Made by a program: the position numbers and the translations under genes
Shown here: positions 54,795 through 63,984 of the stretch, piece after piece
Position numbering within the stretch: the stretch's first letter is position 1
How the letters are laid out: the number at the start of each line of letters is the position of its first letter
Origin: an uncultured Methanomassiliicoccus sp.
GTDB taxonomy: Archaea > Thermoplasmatota > Thermoplasmata > Methanomassiliicoccales > Methanomassiliicoccaceae
DNA: 64,000 bases
Direction: 5' to 3'
NCBI GenBank assembly: GCA_905203995.1
Contig: CAJKXZ010000002.1
Coordinates: 1 to 64,000, forward strand
The notes under the pieces: generated by a model
Seen by the model: only the letters and a program-made list of their open reading frames with translations
Told to the model about the DNA's origin: nothing
Databases searched by the model: none

Positions 54795-57062
54795 ATGAAA
54801 AAATGGAAATTGGGAGCTCTGGCTCTCATCTTTTTTCTATTGCTTGTGGCATTATGTGCTGTAACGCTGATAGATGATACAGAGGATCAGCAAACTATCA
54901 ACGATTCAGCATTGTCTGCAAGCTCTGAAGATTTAATCTATACAGAAGTATACACAACGACAGGCAGCGGATCTAGTGCTGTAACTACTTTGACCTCATA
55001 CACTGTCAGTGCTTCAAATGTCAATATTTCTGGATCTCTGGTGATACCTGAGACTTACAATGATCTGCCGATAAGCGGTATTCTTGCAAATGGATTCAAA
55101 GATTGTACGAAATTAACAGAAGTTACTATCCCTTCTAAATGCATCAATCTTGGTGCTAATGCATTTGCAGATTGTACATCGCTTAGTAAGATATACTACA
55201 ATGTCCAGAACAACACTAGCACTGCATCATACACATCAGAGACTACTCCTTGGCTAGATACTGGATCAGACGAAGGAGTTACGTTAATAATCGGCAATGC
55301 TGTAACTAAAATTGCTACATACAATTTTGCATATTTTACTAATCTGAAAATTATTACTGGAGCTCCTTCAGTTACTTCAATAGGCAGCTATGCATTTTAC
55401 GGATGTGCTAACTTAGTCAGCTATCCTTACATGGATGGCTTGACATCGATTGGCACATCTGCGTTTGCAAATTGTGCAGCTCTCGAGCAGATTAATGTTC
55501 CTGGATCAGTGACATCGTTAAGCAGCAATGCTTTTGCTGGCTGCGTATCGGTGCAGTCAATAATCTATGACTGCAAGATAGCGTCTTGTACTCTTTGGAA
55601 TTCGACAAATACTCCTTGGCTTGACGTTGGCAGAGATGCAGCAGACGGTATAACGCTCATAATTGGCAGCAGTGTTACATCTCTGCCATATTACGCATTT
55701 TACGGTCTTACGCATGTATCAACAGTCATAGCACACAGTGCATCATACACGTTGATATCTCCATCCTCTTCGTCGTCGACAAAAATCTATCCGTTTGAGA
55801 CTGTTGGATCAGATGAAGAGTATGTAACGCTCATCATTCCAGATGAAGTTACTGCTATCGGTAATTCTGCGTTTTACAATTTTACAGAACTAAATAAGAT
55901 TGAGATTGGCAAAGGTCTTACATCAACTGGTACATTAGCATTTAGTGGCTGCTCTAATTTAGAGATTATAGAGTATAATGCTATTGGAGATGCTACAAAA
56001 TATACATCTTATTCAGACACTACATCTCCATATGTAAATGCAGGTGCTGCAGGTTGGACATTAAAGATAGGTTCTGATGTTAAGGTAATACATCAGTATC
56101 AATTCAGATATGCTAAGAATTTGGTTAGTATAGATACGTCTGAAGCATCGTCTCTTAAACAGATACGCTACTATGCATTTGATAGTTGTACATCTTTAAG
56201 ATCTATTACTATTCCTGAATCAGTAGAGATTATTGAAAATTATGCATTTAGTAATAATACATCTGTTGAATCGATATACTATAATGCTGTTTCAGTTATT
56301 GATCCATATGGCAGTAGCTATCCTTGGTTTGGCAATACTGGCAGTTCATCAGGATTGGCTATTTACATAGGAGATGCTGTGCAGTCTTTACCAGTACTCT
56401 TATTTAGGTCTGTTTTGAATCTTACAACTGTATATTACAATACAAATACTGACATAATTAAGGTATATAATACGAATAATCCATTTGCGAATGTTGGAAT
56501 ATTAAATGAAGATGGTTTTGATCTTGTAATTGGCGATAATGTAACTCAGATTCCTAGATATGCTTTTTATGGAGTTACTAATTTAAAAAGTGTAACGCTT
56601 GGTCCGAATGTTACAAAGATTGGTTCTAATGCGTTCGTAGGATGCACGAAATTAACAGATGTTTCAGTTGCGAAAAATACGGTCATTGACGCAAGTGCAT
56701 TTGATGATAACATCAAGTTATCTTACGTTGACACAGTTACAGTGCATTTTAACAGTAACGGCGGATCGTCAATAGCTGATAAAATATTACTGTCTGGTAA
56801 TAAATTAACAAAGCCCGATGATCCAGTTAGAGACGGCTATAATTTTGCTGGCTGGCATACAAATGTAGCACTTACAAAAGAGTACAATTTTGACAGTCCA
56901 GTAGATGCAGATATCACATTATATGCTGATTGGTCTAACATTAATGATGATCCAGTAGATGAGGTGATTGATGATAAAAATGAAACAAATTATACTTGGA
57001 TCCTTTGGATTGTTGTTATTTTAATTGCTCTCTATTTAATTTTCGGAGGTCGGAAGAGATGA
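54795..57062 (+). CDS. BspA-like leucine-rich-repeat surface protein with InlB-type repeat and C-terminal anchor
   Basis: 755 residues. Signal peptide 1-28 (MKKWKLGALALIFFLLLVAL). About 60-630 consist of LRR_5/BspA repeats of ~23 residues, recognisable by recurring IGSYAFYGCANLVS, IGTSAFANCAALEQ, IPRYAFYGVTNLKS. One InlB B-repeat/Flg_new unit follows (~645-715; FNSNGGSSIADKILL to ITLYADWS), then a single membrane helix (WILWIVVILIALYLIF) and a short basic tail. BspA repeats mediate binding to host or bacterial surfaces in gut microbes. Carried here by a putative virus, it may be a receptor-binding or conversion protein. Confidence 0.85.
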   Translation: MKKWKLGALALIFFLLLVALCAVTLIDDTEDQQTINDSALSASSEDLIYTEVYTTTGSGSSAVTTLTSYTVSASNVNISGSLVIPETYNDLPISGILANGFKDCTKLTEVTIPSKCINLGANAFADCTSLSKIYYNVQNNTSTASYTSETTPWLDTGSDEGVTLIIGNAVTKIATYNFAYFTNLKIITGAPSVTSIGSYAFYGCANLVSYPYMDGLTSIGTSAFANCAALEQINVPGSVTSLSSNAFAGCVSVQSIIYDCKIASCTLWNSTNTPWLDVGRDAADGITLIIGSSVTSLPYYAFYGLTHVSTVIAHSASYTLISPSSSSSTKIYPFETVGSDEEYVTLIIPDEVTAIGNSAFYNFTELNKIEIGKGLTSTGTLAFSGCSNLEIIEYNAIGDATKYTSYSDTTSPYVNAGAAGWTLKIGSDVKVIHQYQFRYAKNLVSIDTSEASSLKQIRYYAFDSCTSLRSITIPESVEIIENYAFSNNTSVESIYYNAVSVIDPYGSSYPWFGNTGSSSGLAIYIGDAVQSLPVLLFRSVLNLTTVYYNTNTDIIKVYNTNNPFANVGILNEDGFDLVIGDNVTQIPRYAFYGVTNLKSVTLGPNVTKIGSNAFVGCTKLTDVSVAKNTVIDASAFDDNIKLSYVDTVTVHFNSNGGSSIADKILLSGNKLTKPDDPVRDGYNFAGWHTNVALTKEYNFDSPVDADITLYADWSNINDDPVDEVIDDKNETNYTWILWIVVILIALYLIFGGRKR

Positions 57063-58924
57063 GGAAAAAAATGTTTTTAGGAGCTTTGGCTCTCGTTCTT
57101 GTTCTCTGTATGATTGTTACAACAGCGATTGCTGTAGAATCTGATGCAGAGGACAATGATGGGTATTTACTTGGTGCCAGCTCTAGTGCTACTGTTGGTG
57201 AACGTTGGACATATACATCATCAATTATTGGATCATATGATCTTACCAGTGATGACCTATCATTAAATGTACAAAAACCTAGCTGGTTGTCTAGGAGTGG
57301 GTCAACATTTTCTGGAATACCTAGTGCTGCTGGCACATATACTTTGGATATATCCATATATTCTAATGCATCCAATTCAGTTATTGATTCTGAGTTGGTG
57401 ACAATTAATGTATCGTCTGGCAGTGGTGGGTCTACCACAACATACTATACGATTACATATGATCAAAATGGAGCAACGAGATGGGATTTAAATTATACAA
57501 GTCAGAGACTTGTATCGGGATCTACTGTAGATCTACCTACTGGTAGAGATATTGGCAGATTATATTATACATTAGATGGCTGGAAGATAGGCAGTACTAC
57601 TTATGCACCCGGTGCGACATATACTGTGAAATCAAATGTTACTGCAGTTGCTCAGTGGTCGTCATCTACGATTGAAGTGACGCTGTTTAATAACGGCGGC
57701 ATTTGTGATGCGTCATCGGCTGGATGGATTACATCATCTCATGATTCTGGAGATTATATCACATTACCTAGTTCTGGTTATTCTAAACCGGGATACATAT
57801 TTTCAGGCTGGAATACTAGAGCTGATGGTACTGGCACTCATTACGATCTTGGTCAAAAAGTACAGGTTATGACATACATGTCATTTTATGCGCAGTATGC
57901 TACACCAACTCTTACAATTAATTGTGATGATGTAATATCTCAATTGGATTCTTCAGCTGGTGTTTTACTTTTAGATGCCAATACTGTCAGTGTTGCTGCA
58001 GGAACTATTGTTTATTTGCCATCTCTTGATTCTAGACTTAATGATGGATGGATTCAAGTAGTAACTGGCTGGAAAGATGCTAATGGTAATTCAGTTGGTA
58101 TGCAAATAGAGCTTAATCAGTCTTTGATACTTTCACCCATTTGGACTAATTATTTTAGGCTTAATGTTTCTGATCCATCAGTTGCTGTTGAATTTGATAA
58201 TTATTGGTCATCATATTCTAATCATAGAATCGATTGGGGAAATGGTCATACAGTTACAGTTGATAATATTGTCAGTCAAAGTTTGACTTATCAGTATGCG
58301 GTTAATGCTACATATGTTATAACAGTTCAGTCATCCTATTTGGATGGAAAAGTAAGCGGTACTAATTCTGCAGAGATATTCAATGCATTAGATGCAGTAT
58401 TGCATGCAATTACTTTTGATACTGCTGGCGGTACGATAATAGCGTCTCAGATGATAGCTACAGGCGATAAGGTAACAGTCCCGATTGACCCAAGAAAAGA
58501 TGGTTTTACTTTTGCTGGTTGGTATAAAGATGCAGATTGCATAGATGAGTATGATTTTACTGTGCCTGTTGATTCAGATCTTACAATCTATGCAAAATGG
58601 ATTGATAATATTCTTTGCAAAGTATCGTTTGAAACGTTTGGTGGCAGTGGTGTTGATACTAGATATGTCGAGTCTGGGACTAAATTAGCAATGCCTTTAG
58701 ACCCTATTCGAGATGGTTATCAATTTTCGGGTTGGTGTGTTAATGCAAACTGTACTGTTTTGTTTGATTTTGATACTGTGATAGTCGAAAACATGACGCT
58801 TTATGCGAAGTGGGACAAAATAGCAGCAGAAGGGGGCAGCGGATCGTTCAGTTATTCTTGGCTGGTTCTGCTGCTTATAGCAGTGTTTGTGATCATTGCA
58901 ATATTTAAGGATGTGAGTAAATGA
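57059..58924 (+). CDS. InlB-type (Listeria-Bacteroides) repeat surface protein with C-terminal anchor
   Basis: 621 residues from MRKKMFLGALALVLVLCMIV (signal peptide). An Ig-like segment (about 45-120, WTYTSSIIGSYDLTSDDLS) is followed by three to four Flg_new/InlB repeats: residues 125-200, 205-280, and two clear C-terminal units ending LTIYAKW and MTLYAKW. C-terminal helix SWLVLLLIAVFVIIAIF. ATG overlaps the previous stop by four bases after GGAGGTCGGAAG. Function probably adhesion, as for the LRR neighbour. Confidence 0.82.
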   Translation: MRKKMFLGALALVLVLCMIVTTAIAVESDAEDNDGYLLGASSSATVGERWTYTSSIIGSYDLTSDDLSLNVQKPSWLSRSGSTFSGIPSAAGTYTLDISIYSNASNSVIDSELVTINVSSGSGGSTTTYYTITYDQNGATRWDLNYTSQRLVSGSTVDLPTGRDIGRLYYTLDGWKIGSTTYAPGATYTVKSNVTAVAQWSSSTIEVTLFNNGGICDASSAGWITSSHDSGDYITLPSSGYSKPGYIFSGWNTRADGTGTHYDLGQKVQVMTYMSFYAQYATPTLTINCDDVISQLDSSAGVLLLDANTVSVAAGTIVYLPSLDSRLNDGWIQVVTGWKDANGNSVGMQIELNQSLILSPIWTNYFRLNVSDPSVAVEFDNYWSSYSNHRIDWGNGHTVTVDNIVSQSLTYQYAVNATYVITVQSSYLDGKVSGTNSAEIFNALDAVLHAITFDTAGGTIIASQMIATGDKVTVPIDPRKDGFTFAGWYKDADCIDEYDFTVPVDSDLTIYAKWIDNILCKVSFETFGGSGVDTRYVESGTKLAMPLDPIRDGYQFSGWCVNANCTVLFDFDTVIVENMTLYAKWDKIAAEGGSGSFSYSWLVLLLIAVFVIIAIFKDVSK

Positions 58925-60774
58925 TGAAAGATAAAAGACGATTGTTTGTATCATTTGCTTTGATTGTTGCATTATGTATGTTTGCTGCAACTGTTGCTAC
59001 CCCTGTCTTTTTAGATGATGCTGATAGTGCATATGATCAAGAGATTGTTCTTTCAGGCATTTTTGATGGTCATGTTGATTTGATAGATGCTTTAGTTATG
59101 ATGTGTCCAATTGTTGGTCTTACTTGGAATATTGCTGAATATTACAATCAAGGAAGTCCTGGCGGTGGTGGATCTAGTGATCCTGATCAAATTGCTAAAG
59201 ATACTAGAGCTCATGAATCAGAAATAGTATACACTATTTTAGCAAAAAATGCTGAATTACTTGCAAATAGTATCAGTGGCTATGGCGATATTTGGAAGTT
59301 TACAAATAATTATTGGATGCGTCAAGCAGAAGTGGCAGCAGCGGAACGCTGGGCTTCAACATCTCAGTATTCTGCTTCATACATTCTTGAGCGTTCTGGA
59401 TTGATTGGCAATCTTGCAAAACTTTTTGAGAACGTTGAAGAAGGACCAGATGCTACTTTTGATCTTTTGAATGATAGGCTTGCAGTTTGGAAAAATACAT
59501 CTGGATATAGTCAGATGAGTATTGTTGTACAGTATGGCAATAATACAATTACTGACTTATCAAATCTGGATATTAAATTACGTAATATGATTAATGTTAC
59601 ATCTCAATCTGCTAATGTGGCATATCTTGATGCTAGAGAATTATGGGTTAGCAATGGTAATGCTAAAATTTATGCTGAAAATGGTACTGAATATCAGCTG
59701 TCATCAGGATATAATAATCTTGCGTCAATGGGTATCGAATCAGGACTTTATGCGTTTCAGGTTGGTCATGCATATGCTGGTTCAATAATCCCGATTATTG
59801 CATCTTCAGCAGCATCTGTCAATACAGGTATTGTTTTAGAGTCAGGCAATACATTTAAAATTGCTCAATACTACAACAATCAAGTACTAATCGACAATGT
59901 TAATTATGTCGATTTAAGTCTCTATGTTGATACTGGAGACGGTGCTGTATCATCGAGTATTGATGTCATGCCGATGTTGTCAATGCATAAGGCATTGCTT
60001 GATGAGACGTATAAATCATTAACAAAGTCGCATGTTGCTGCTCAGGCTGCCTGGAAGATTTTTGATGTTGCTCAGGAATCCAATATCTTGCTTAGTCCGT
60101 CATCATTAGTTCCTAATTTAGGGGATATTCAAGTATCGTCTGAAGAGCTATACACGCTTACTGTATTGTATCTTGCTCAGATTACAGATTATTATGAAAG
60201 GGCAAATGGCAATTTGACAAAAACAGGTTTTAATATCTCTCCAGATTCTCTTGATCTATATATTAGAGGTAATATTTATGATCAAAATGGGACGCTGATT
60301 TACGAATCGGTTGTTTTTACTCCTTACGTTTGGCTTGATTCGATGGACATTCTTGAAGGGACCAATAATTTTACTCAGTCAGGATACATAGCTGTTTGGG
60401 GAGAGTCTGACAACATACGTAATTGGTCTGTGGCTTCCGGATATGCTCCTCAGCTTATTTCTGTCTCATCTGGATACTCATTTTATGCAGCTCAGATCAT
60501 GCATCATGATAGGCTTGTATCTTCAGTTGCATTAGATGTGTTGGAAGTTGAGCAGTGGAATGAGATTGAGGTTGTACCCGGTCCTGTCCCGCAGCCAATA
60601 CCGCATGTTGTGGATCTTGCACCATATATTATGTGGATATTGATTGAGGCTGCGGTTATTTGGTTCCTTCTTTGGGATCTCTTGAAGATGGAGAATTTAA
60701 TCTTGCTGCTTCCGGCAGTGGTTTTGTTGCTGTTAGGCTTGTTTGGAGCTGATTGGATTGCAGGGATGGTGTGA
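58921..60774 (+). CDS. large secreted protein with two C-terminal membrane segments (candidate virion spike/adsorption protein)
   Basis: 617 residues; no family recognised. Signal peptide (LFVSFALIVALCMFAATVAT). Shortly after it an amphipathic/hydrophobic stretch DLIDALVMMCPIVGLTWNIA (~residues 60-79) is followed by a Gly/Ser linker (GSPGGGGSSDPD). A helical part (~95-190) and a beta-rich part with many Asn-X-Ser/Thr sequons follow. The end has two membrane helices (PYIMWILIEAAVIWFLLWDL and LILLLPAVVLLLLGLFGADW). By position between adhesins and the small coat-like protein it is the best candidate for an attachment or fusion protein (inference). Overlaps both neighbours by 1-4 bases. Confidence 0.6.
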   Translation: MMKDKRRLFVSFALIVALCMFAATVATPVFLDDADSAYDQEIVLSGIFDGHVDLIDALVMMCPIVGLTWNIAEYYNQGSPGGGGSSDPDQIAKDTRAHESEIVYTILAKNAELLANSISGYGDIWKFTNNYWMRQAEVAAAERWASTSQYSASYILERSGLIGNLAKLFENVEEGPDATFDLLNDRLAVWKNTSGYSQMSIVVQYGNNTITDLSNLDIKLRNMINVTSQSANVAYLDARELWVSNGNAKIYAENGTEYQLSSGYNNLASMGIESGLYAFQVGHAYAGSIIPIIASSAASVNTGIVLESGNTFKIAQYYNNQVLIDNVNYVDLSLYVDTGDGAVSSSIDVMPMLSMHKALLDETYKSLTKSHVAAQAAWKIFDVAQESNILLSPSSLVPNLGDIQVSSEELYTLTVLYLAQITDYYERANGNLTKTGFNISPDSLDLYIRGNIYDQNGTLIYESVVFTPYVWLDSMDILEGTNNFTQSGYIAVWGESDNIRNWSVASGYAPQLISVSSGYSFYAAQIMHHDRLVSSVALDVLEVEQWNEIEVVPGPVPQPIPHVVDLAPYIMWILIEAAVIWFLLWDLLKMENLILLLPAVVLLLLGLFGADWIAGMV

Positions 60775-60893
60775 TGATGGATGAAATGATGAATATCATA
60801 ATCTATGCTACTTTCAGCACTTTGGCGGGATTTGCTGTTACATTGTTGTATTATATTTGGAGAGGTGGTAGACGTGCAGAACAAGTCTACTGA
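60774..60893 (+). CDS. 39-residue single-span protein, candidate major coat protein
   Basis: A short gene whose ATG overlaps the previous TGA: MMDEMMNIIIYATFSTLAGF then AVTLLYYIWRGGRRAEQVY. The N-terminus is acidic (D3, E4), the middle one membrane helix (7-29), the C-terminus basic (R30, R33, R34). This charge layout equals that of filamentous-phage major coat proteins, whose basic end faces the DNA. There is no signal peptide. It overlaps the next gene by 20 bases. Its size makes other roles, for example a minor coat or membrane adaptor, possible. Confidence 0.6.
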   Translation: MMDEMMNIIIYATFSTLAGFAVTLLYYIWRGGRRAEQVY

Positions 60894-61569
60894 TGCAGTA
60901 ATGGGCAGATCTGGCTGGGATGTCCTGGTTCAATACAAATATTACATTATGGCTCTAGTAGCCATATCTTTTTATTTTTTTGTAGATCTTGCATTTCCAG
61001 GAAAGCTTGCAGAATGGGCTGATGAATTAGATCATATGTTAGAACTGATTAAACCATATGTTGTACCGCTGTTATTTGGTGCAATTGCTGGCAGATTTGT
61101 ATATAAACGATATATTTTTAATCCTATCATCTTGTCTGTTTCAAATGCTCAAGAAGGGGATGCTGAGTATCGCATATCGTCTACATACTTTAACCGCATA
61201 ACAAAGATCAACGGTTTTTGTAATCCTATACCTACAGCTACGGGACGGATCAAATATAACTGCGTGCGTTATGATCCAAAAGAAAAGATAATTGATTTTG
61301 GTTGGATTCACAGTCAATCTGTATCTCCTGCAGAAGTATTTGCCCGCAGAGAGTCGTATAATGCAGTTTTGAGCGAGAATCATAATCTTGCAACTAGAGT
61401 CATACAGCTATCAGATCTTCCAATGGTTGAAGGTCTTAAGGTTGGTAAAGCTGCTGTTGACAAGAATCTTGAGATCGTTGGTACTTTATTAGGTATTTCC
61501 AATACAAAGACTACGGTTGATCCAGATAAAGCATTAGATGAGCTGGAAGAGGGTGTTAGGGATGACTGA
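60874..61569 (+). CDS. membrane protein of unknown function with cytoplasmic domain
   Basis: 231 residues; start GTG at 60874 directly after GAGGTGGT, which decides it against a longer frame. Two membrane helices (~18-37, YYIMALVAISFYFFVDLAF, and ~60-78, IKPYVVPLLFGAIAGRFVY) precede a soluble ~150-residue part (SVSNAQEGDAEYRISSTYFN). The C-terminus is acidic (DELEEGVRDD). It overlaps the ATPase gene by eight bases, so it could supply the membrane anchor that the ATPase lacks. No family recognised. Confidence 0.6.
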   Translation: MQNKSTDAVMGRSGWDVLVQYKYYIMALVAISFYFFVDLAFPGKLAEWADELDHMLELIKPYVVPLLFGAIAGRFVYKRYIFNPIILSVSNAQEGDAEYRISSTYFNRITKINGFCNPIPTATGRIKYNCVRYDPKEKIIDFGWIHSQSVSPAEVFARRESYNAVLSENHNLATRVIQLSDLPMVEGLKVGKAAVDKNLEIVGTLLGISNTKTTVDPDKALDELEEGVRDD

Positions 61570-62212
61570 CTGCCTTGATTACATCAATTCAATGCCACAT
61601 GGCATTGTTTCGATTCTTGGTTCTGGCAAGACGTTTAAAAGCGGTACACTTTATACATTGTTGGATAGTTGTCCTGGTTTGAAGTCTCGTCCTATCGCTT
61701 TTTATCGATTCCCTAATAGTACTGCATTATTTCCGTATAAGAATCAATATAATATAGATGATTTTGACGAAGTAGAACCAGATAGTGTTTGTGTTATTGA
61801 AGATGCTAATCGTATCTTTCCTTCTAGATCATCGTCTCGGTATGCGGATATTCAGGAATGGATGGGCATTATTTCACATAAGGATATTTTATTAATGCTT
61901 ACTTTGCAGAATACATCTAACGTTGATCTTGCATTTTTTAGAGATCAAGACGTGGTCATGATTCACAAAAAGATGCATGATGTTGCTGTTAGTAATGAAC
62001 GTGAAGAATTTCAGTTACAATGCCAGATGGCTAATATTCTGATTGATGAGTGTTCTGCAGCCTATAAACAGCCACCTCATTACATTTCTTACGTTCCTAA
62101 ATTCAATCGTCTTTTGTTGTTAGATCATCCGCCTGTCTGGTATGGTTATGATCAATCACATGCGCTGAGAAATTATAAAATTAAAAAAGAGAAAAAAGAG
62201 GTATTATCATGA
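61562..62212 (+). CDS. Zot-like P-loop ATPase (virion assembly/DNA packaging type)
   Basis: 216 residues. Walker A SILGSGKT (~17-24; first Gly replaced by Ser), Walker B VCVIEDANRIFPSR (~76-89) and, downstream, IISHKDILLMLTLQNTSNVD. The series IEDAxRIFPSR...HKDI...TLQ...VD matches Zot/pI proteins of filamentous phages (compare IDEAxxxFPxR...HRxxDI...TQ). Unlike most Zot proteins it lacks a C-terminal membrane helix; the upstream membrane protein may provide it. Pleolipovirus-type ATPases are an alternative. Overlaps both neighbours. Confidence 0.68.
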   Translation: MTDCLDYINSMPHGIVSILGSGKTFKSGTLYTLLDSCPGLKSRPIAFYRFPNSTALFPYKNQYNIDDFDEVEPDSVCVIEDANRIFPSRSSSRYADIQEWMGIISHKDILLMLTLQNTSNVDLAFFRDQDVVMIHKKMHDVAVSNEREEFQLQCQMANILIDECSAAYKQPPHYISYVPKFNRLLLLDHPPVWYGYDQSHALRNYKIKKEKKEVLS

Positions 62213-62547
62213 ACGTTACAATCACTCCCGATTCTGAAGCGCAGCTTATCCTTTCAAGCATTGCTTCATCAAAATTGCATTTGGATAGAGATGTTGCTTT
62301 GGGCGGTGAATCGATATTATACAGAGAAGCTAAGCAATACTATAGTTTGCTTGGTTTAGCAGCTTATCCTTTGTCAAATAAGATTTTGTCATTACTGCGT
62401 GATGATGCAATCTCTGTAGCTATGACCAAGGCAACTACACTTGATCGTGTGTGTGCTACGATTGATCCAGAGCCTGTTAGAGTTGAGAGATTGAGCAGAG
62501 ATATCATATTTGATAAGTCGGCGTTAGCCGACGAAAAGGAGCCGTAA
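62209..62547 (+). CDS. small protein of unknown function before the replication gene
   Basis: 112 residues, no membrane segment, helical (SEAQLILSSIASSKLHLDRD, LSNKILSLLRDDAISVAM). Starts in a four-base overlap with the ATPase stop. Its last codons run into the hairpin region that precedes the rep gene: hairpin GTCGGC-GTTA-GCCGAC at 62517-62532 lies within the coding sequence. No recognised family. Confidence 0.55.
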   Translation: MNVTITPDSEAQLILSSIASSKLHLDRDVALGGESILYREAKQYYSLLGLAAYPLSNKILSLLRDDAISVAMTKATTLDRVCATIDPEPVRVERLSRDIIFDKSALADEKEP

Positions 62548-62591
62548 AGGGACATGCCCTAGCGGGGCAGGGCATAGCCCTTGAAGGCTCC
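62517..62591. promoter_or_regulatory. tandem GC-rich hairpins, candidate rolling-circle origin
   Basis: Hairpin 1: GTCGGC/GCCGAC (62517-62532, loop GTTA). Hairpin 2, nested: GGAGCC (62538-62543)/GGCTCC (62586-62591), AAGGG/CCCTT, and ATGCCCT (62554-62560)/AGGGCAT (62569-62575) with loop AGCGGGGC. This GC-rich block stands out in an AT-rich element and lies ~90 bases before an HUH initiator, where double-strand origins are often found. A transcription terminator is the main alternative. Confidence 0.5.
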
Positions 62592-62679
62592 GCTTTAGCA
62601 TTAAAATTCTTTCAAATTAGCTTAAGCTCTAAACTTTTTAATTAATTATAAAATCGTAATAAATGAGGTGGTTTAGCGT

Positions 62680-63984
62680 ATGCCATGGAAATATTCTGAT
62701 CCGATAGAATGGGAAAAAGTAATGACTGCTGAAGACTTTCCGATTGGTGCGGTGTCATCTGAATATATTGAGTGGATGAAGCACAATGATTACAGCATTT
62801 TGGAGCATAAAGAGACGCATAAGACGATTACAATATTGCAGACTAAGCGAGGTAATAAATCATACGCAAAAGCTCAAAAGAAACGTCTTGAGCCGATAAA
62901 CGGTGCTTTGAGTAATTTTAAGTTTGATCTGCCTGATCCATTAAGACGCAGAAATTTTAGAAGAACTCGGATGCTTTATATCACGCTTACTTCTAATCCT
63001 GTTGCTGGTGTAGATGTTCGTGATGCTTGGCTTAATTTAAAAGGTCATGAGTCAGCGTTAAACAAATTTAATGCACAAATGAAAAGGATTTTTTCATCTT
63101 TTCAAGGTAAAGAAGTAAGATATGCTACTCACGCTAGGAGAGAAGCTCATGGTAGCGGGTATCCACATGTTCACATGATTGTTATTTTAGATCATTACAT
63201 AGATACACAATTGCTTCAGTCAAAAAAACCGAATAAGCTGGGTAAACGTCCTTGGGTTTGGAGAGTGTCAAATAGAGATTATGCTAAAATTGTTATACCT
63301 CTCAAAGAAGCTTGGTCAAGATATCATATTTCAGGATCAAATGTTGATGTACAGTGTGTTGTTGGCAATAAGATAACAGAGAATGCTACAGACAAGGATT
63401 ACAATGTCATGAGTTACTTAATGAAGTATGTTACAAAAGACGTTGATATCTCATCTGAAAAAGCTGTTTACACTCATGCGATGATGAAGTTTTTTAACTT
63501 GAGAGATATTTTTTCAAAGTCGTTTCAAAGGATGATCGGGCTTTCTGAAACAAATACAACAGACGTACGACATGATATCACTATAACTGAGTTCAAACAA
63601 AGGATAAAGGAGACAAAGAGACGTATCGAGAAGACAAAAGAGAAAATAGCAGAGTTGGAAGGATACAGGCAATATTTTGGATACTTATTGAGTCCTAGAA
63701 AGACTGAATTAGAGAATGCTCAGCAAGAGTTGATAGAATTAGAAGGGTATCTAATCAATCTTCAGGCAGAGCTTAAGAAGCTTCAGCCAGAAGAAGTAAG
63801 CGAATGGGAATATAAAAGAAGTGTTACATTATGCTCAATTAAAGACATTACTAATTTCTTCCTTTGGCTTGAGGAGTATAACACTAATCCAAGTGGATAT
63901 AATCAAGATTTTCTTGCCTGTGTTGCTCATCTGCCATATAATTTAGAGAATATTAATAGACTCAGCGGCAATATGGTTGCTTGA
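62680..63984 (+). CDS. rep: HUH-type rolling-circle replication initiator (Rep)
   Basis: 434 residues. Motif 1 MLYITLTSNP (~100), motif 2 (HUH) YPHVHMIVILD (~163-173) and motif 3 with tyrosine and lysine YLMKYVTKD (~246-254; two Tyr, Y-x3-Y). These give a single-strand nickase/ligase that starts rolling-circle replication. From about residue 305 to 370 a coiled coil follows (IKETKRRIEKTKEKIAELEG). GAGGTGGT precedes the ATG. A further frame (ATG at 63990) starts just before the window end. Confidence 0.85.
   Translation: MPWKYSDPIEWEKVMTAEDFPIGAVSSEYIEWMKHNDYSILEHKETHKTITILQTKRGNKSYAKAQKKRLEPINGALSNFKFDLPDPLRRRNFRRTRMLYITLTSNPVAGVDVRDAWLNLKGHESALNKFNAQMKRIFSSFQGKEVRYATHARREAHGSGYPHVHMIVILDHYIDTQLLQSKKPNKLGKRPWVWRVSNRDYAKIVIPLKEAWSRYHISGSNVDVQCVVGNKITENATDKDYNVMSYLMKYVTKDVDISSEKAVYTHAMMKFFNLRDIFSKSFQRMIGLSETNTTDVRHDITITEFKQRIKETKRRIEKTKEKIAELEGYRQYFGYLLSPRKTELENAQQELIELEGYLINLQAELKKLQPEEVSEWEYKRSVTLCSIKDITNFFLWLEEYNTNPSGYNQDFLACVAHLPYNLENINRLSGNMVA

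Noticed and set aside
57016..57438. Minus-strand frame antisense to the InlB-repeat gene
   Set aside because: It covers the signal peptide and Ig-like region of a clear coding sequence and shows no family motif.
60805..60873. Longer N-terminus for the membrane protein at 60874
   Set aside because: The extension overlaps the 39-residue gene, and GAGGTGGT is placed exactly for the GTG at 60874.
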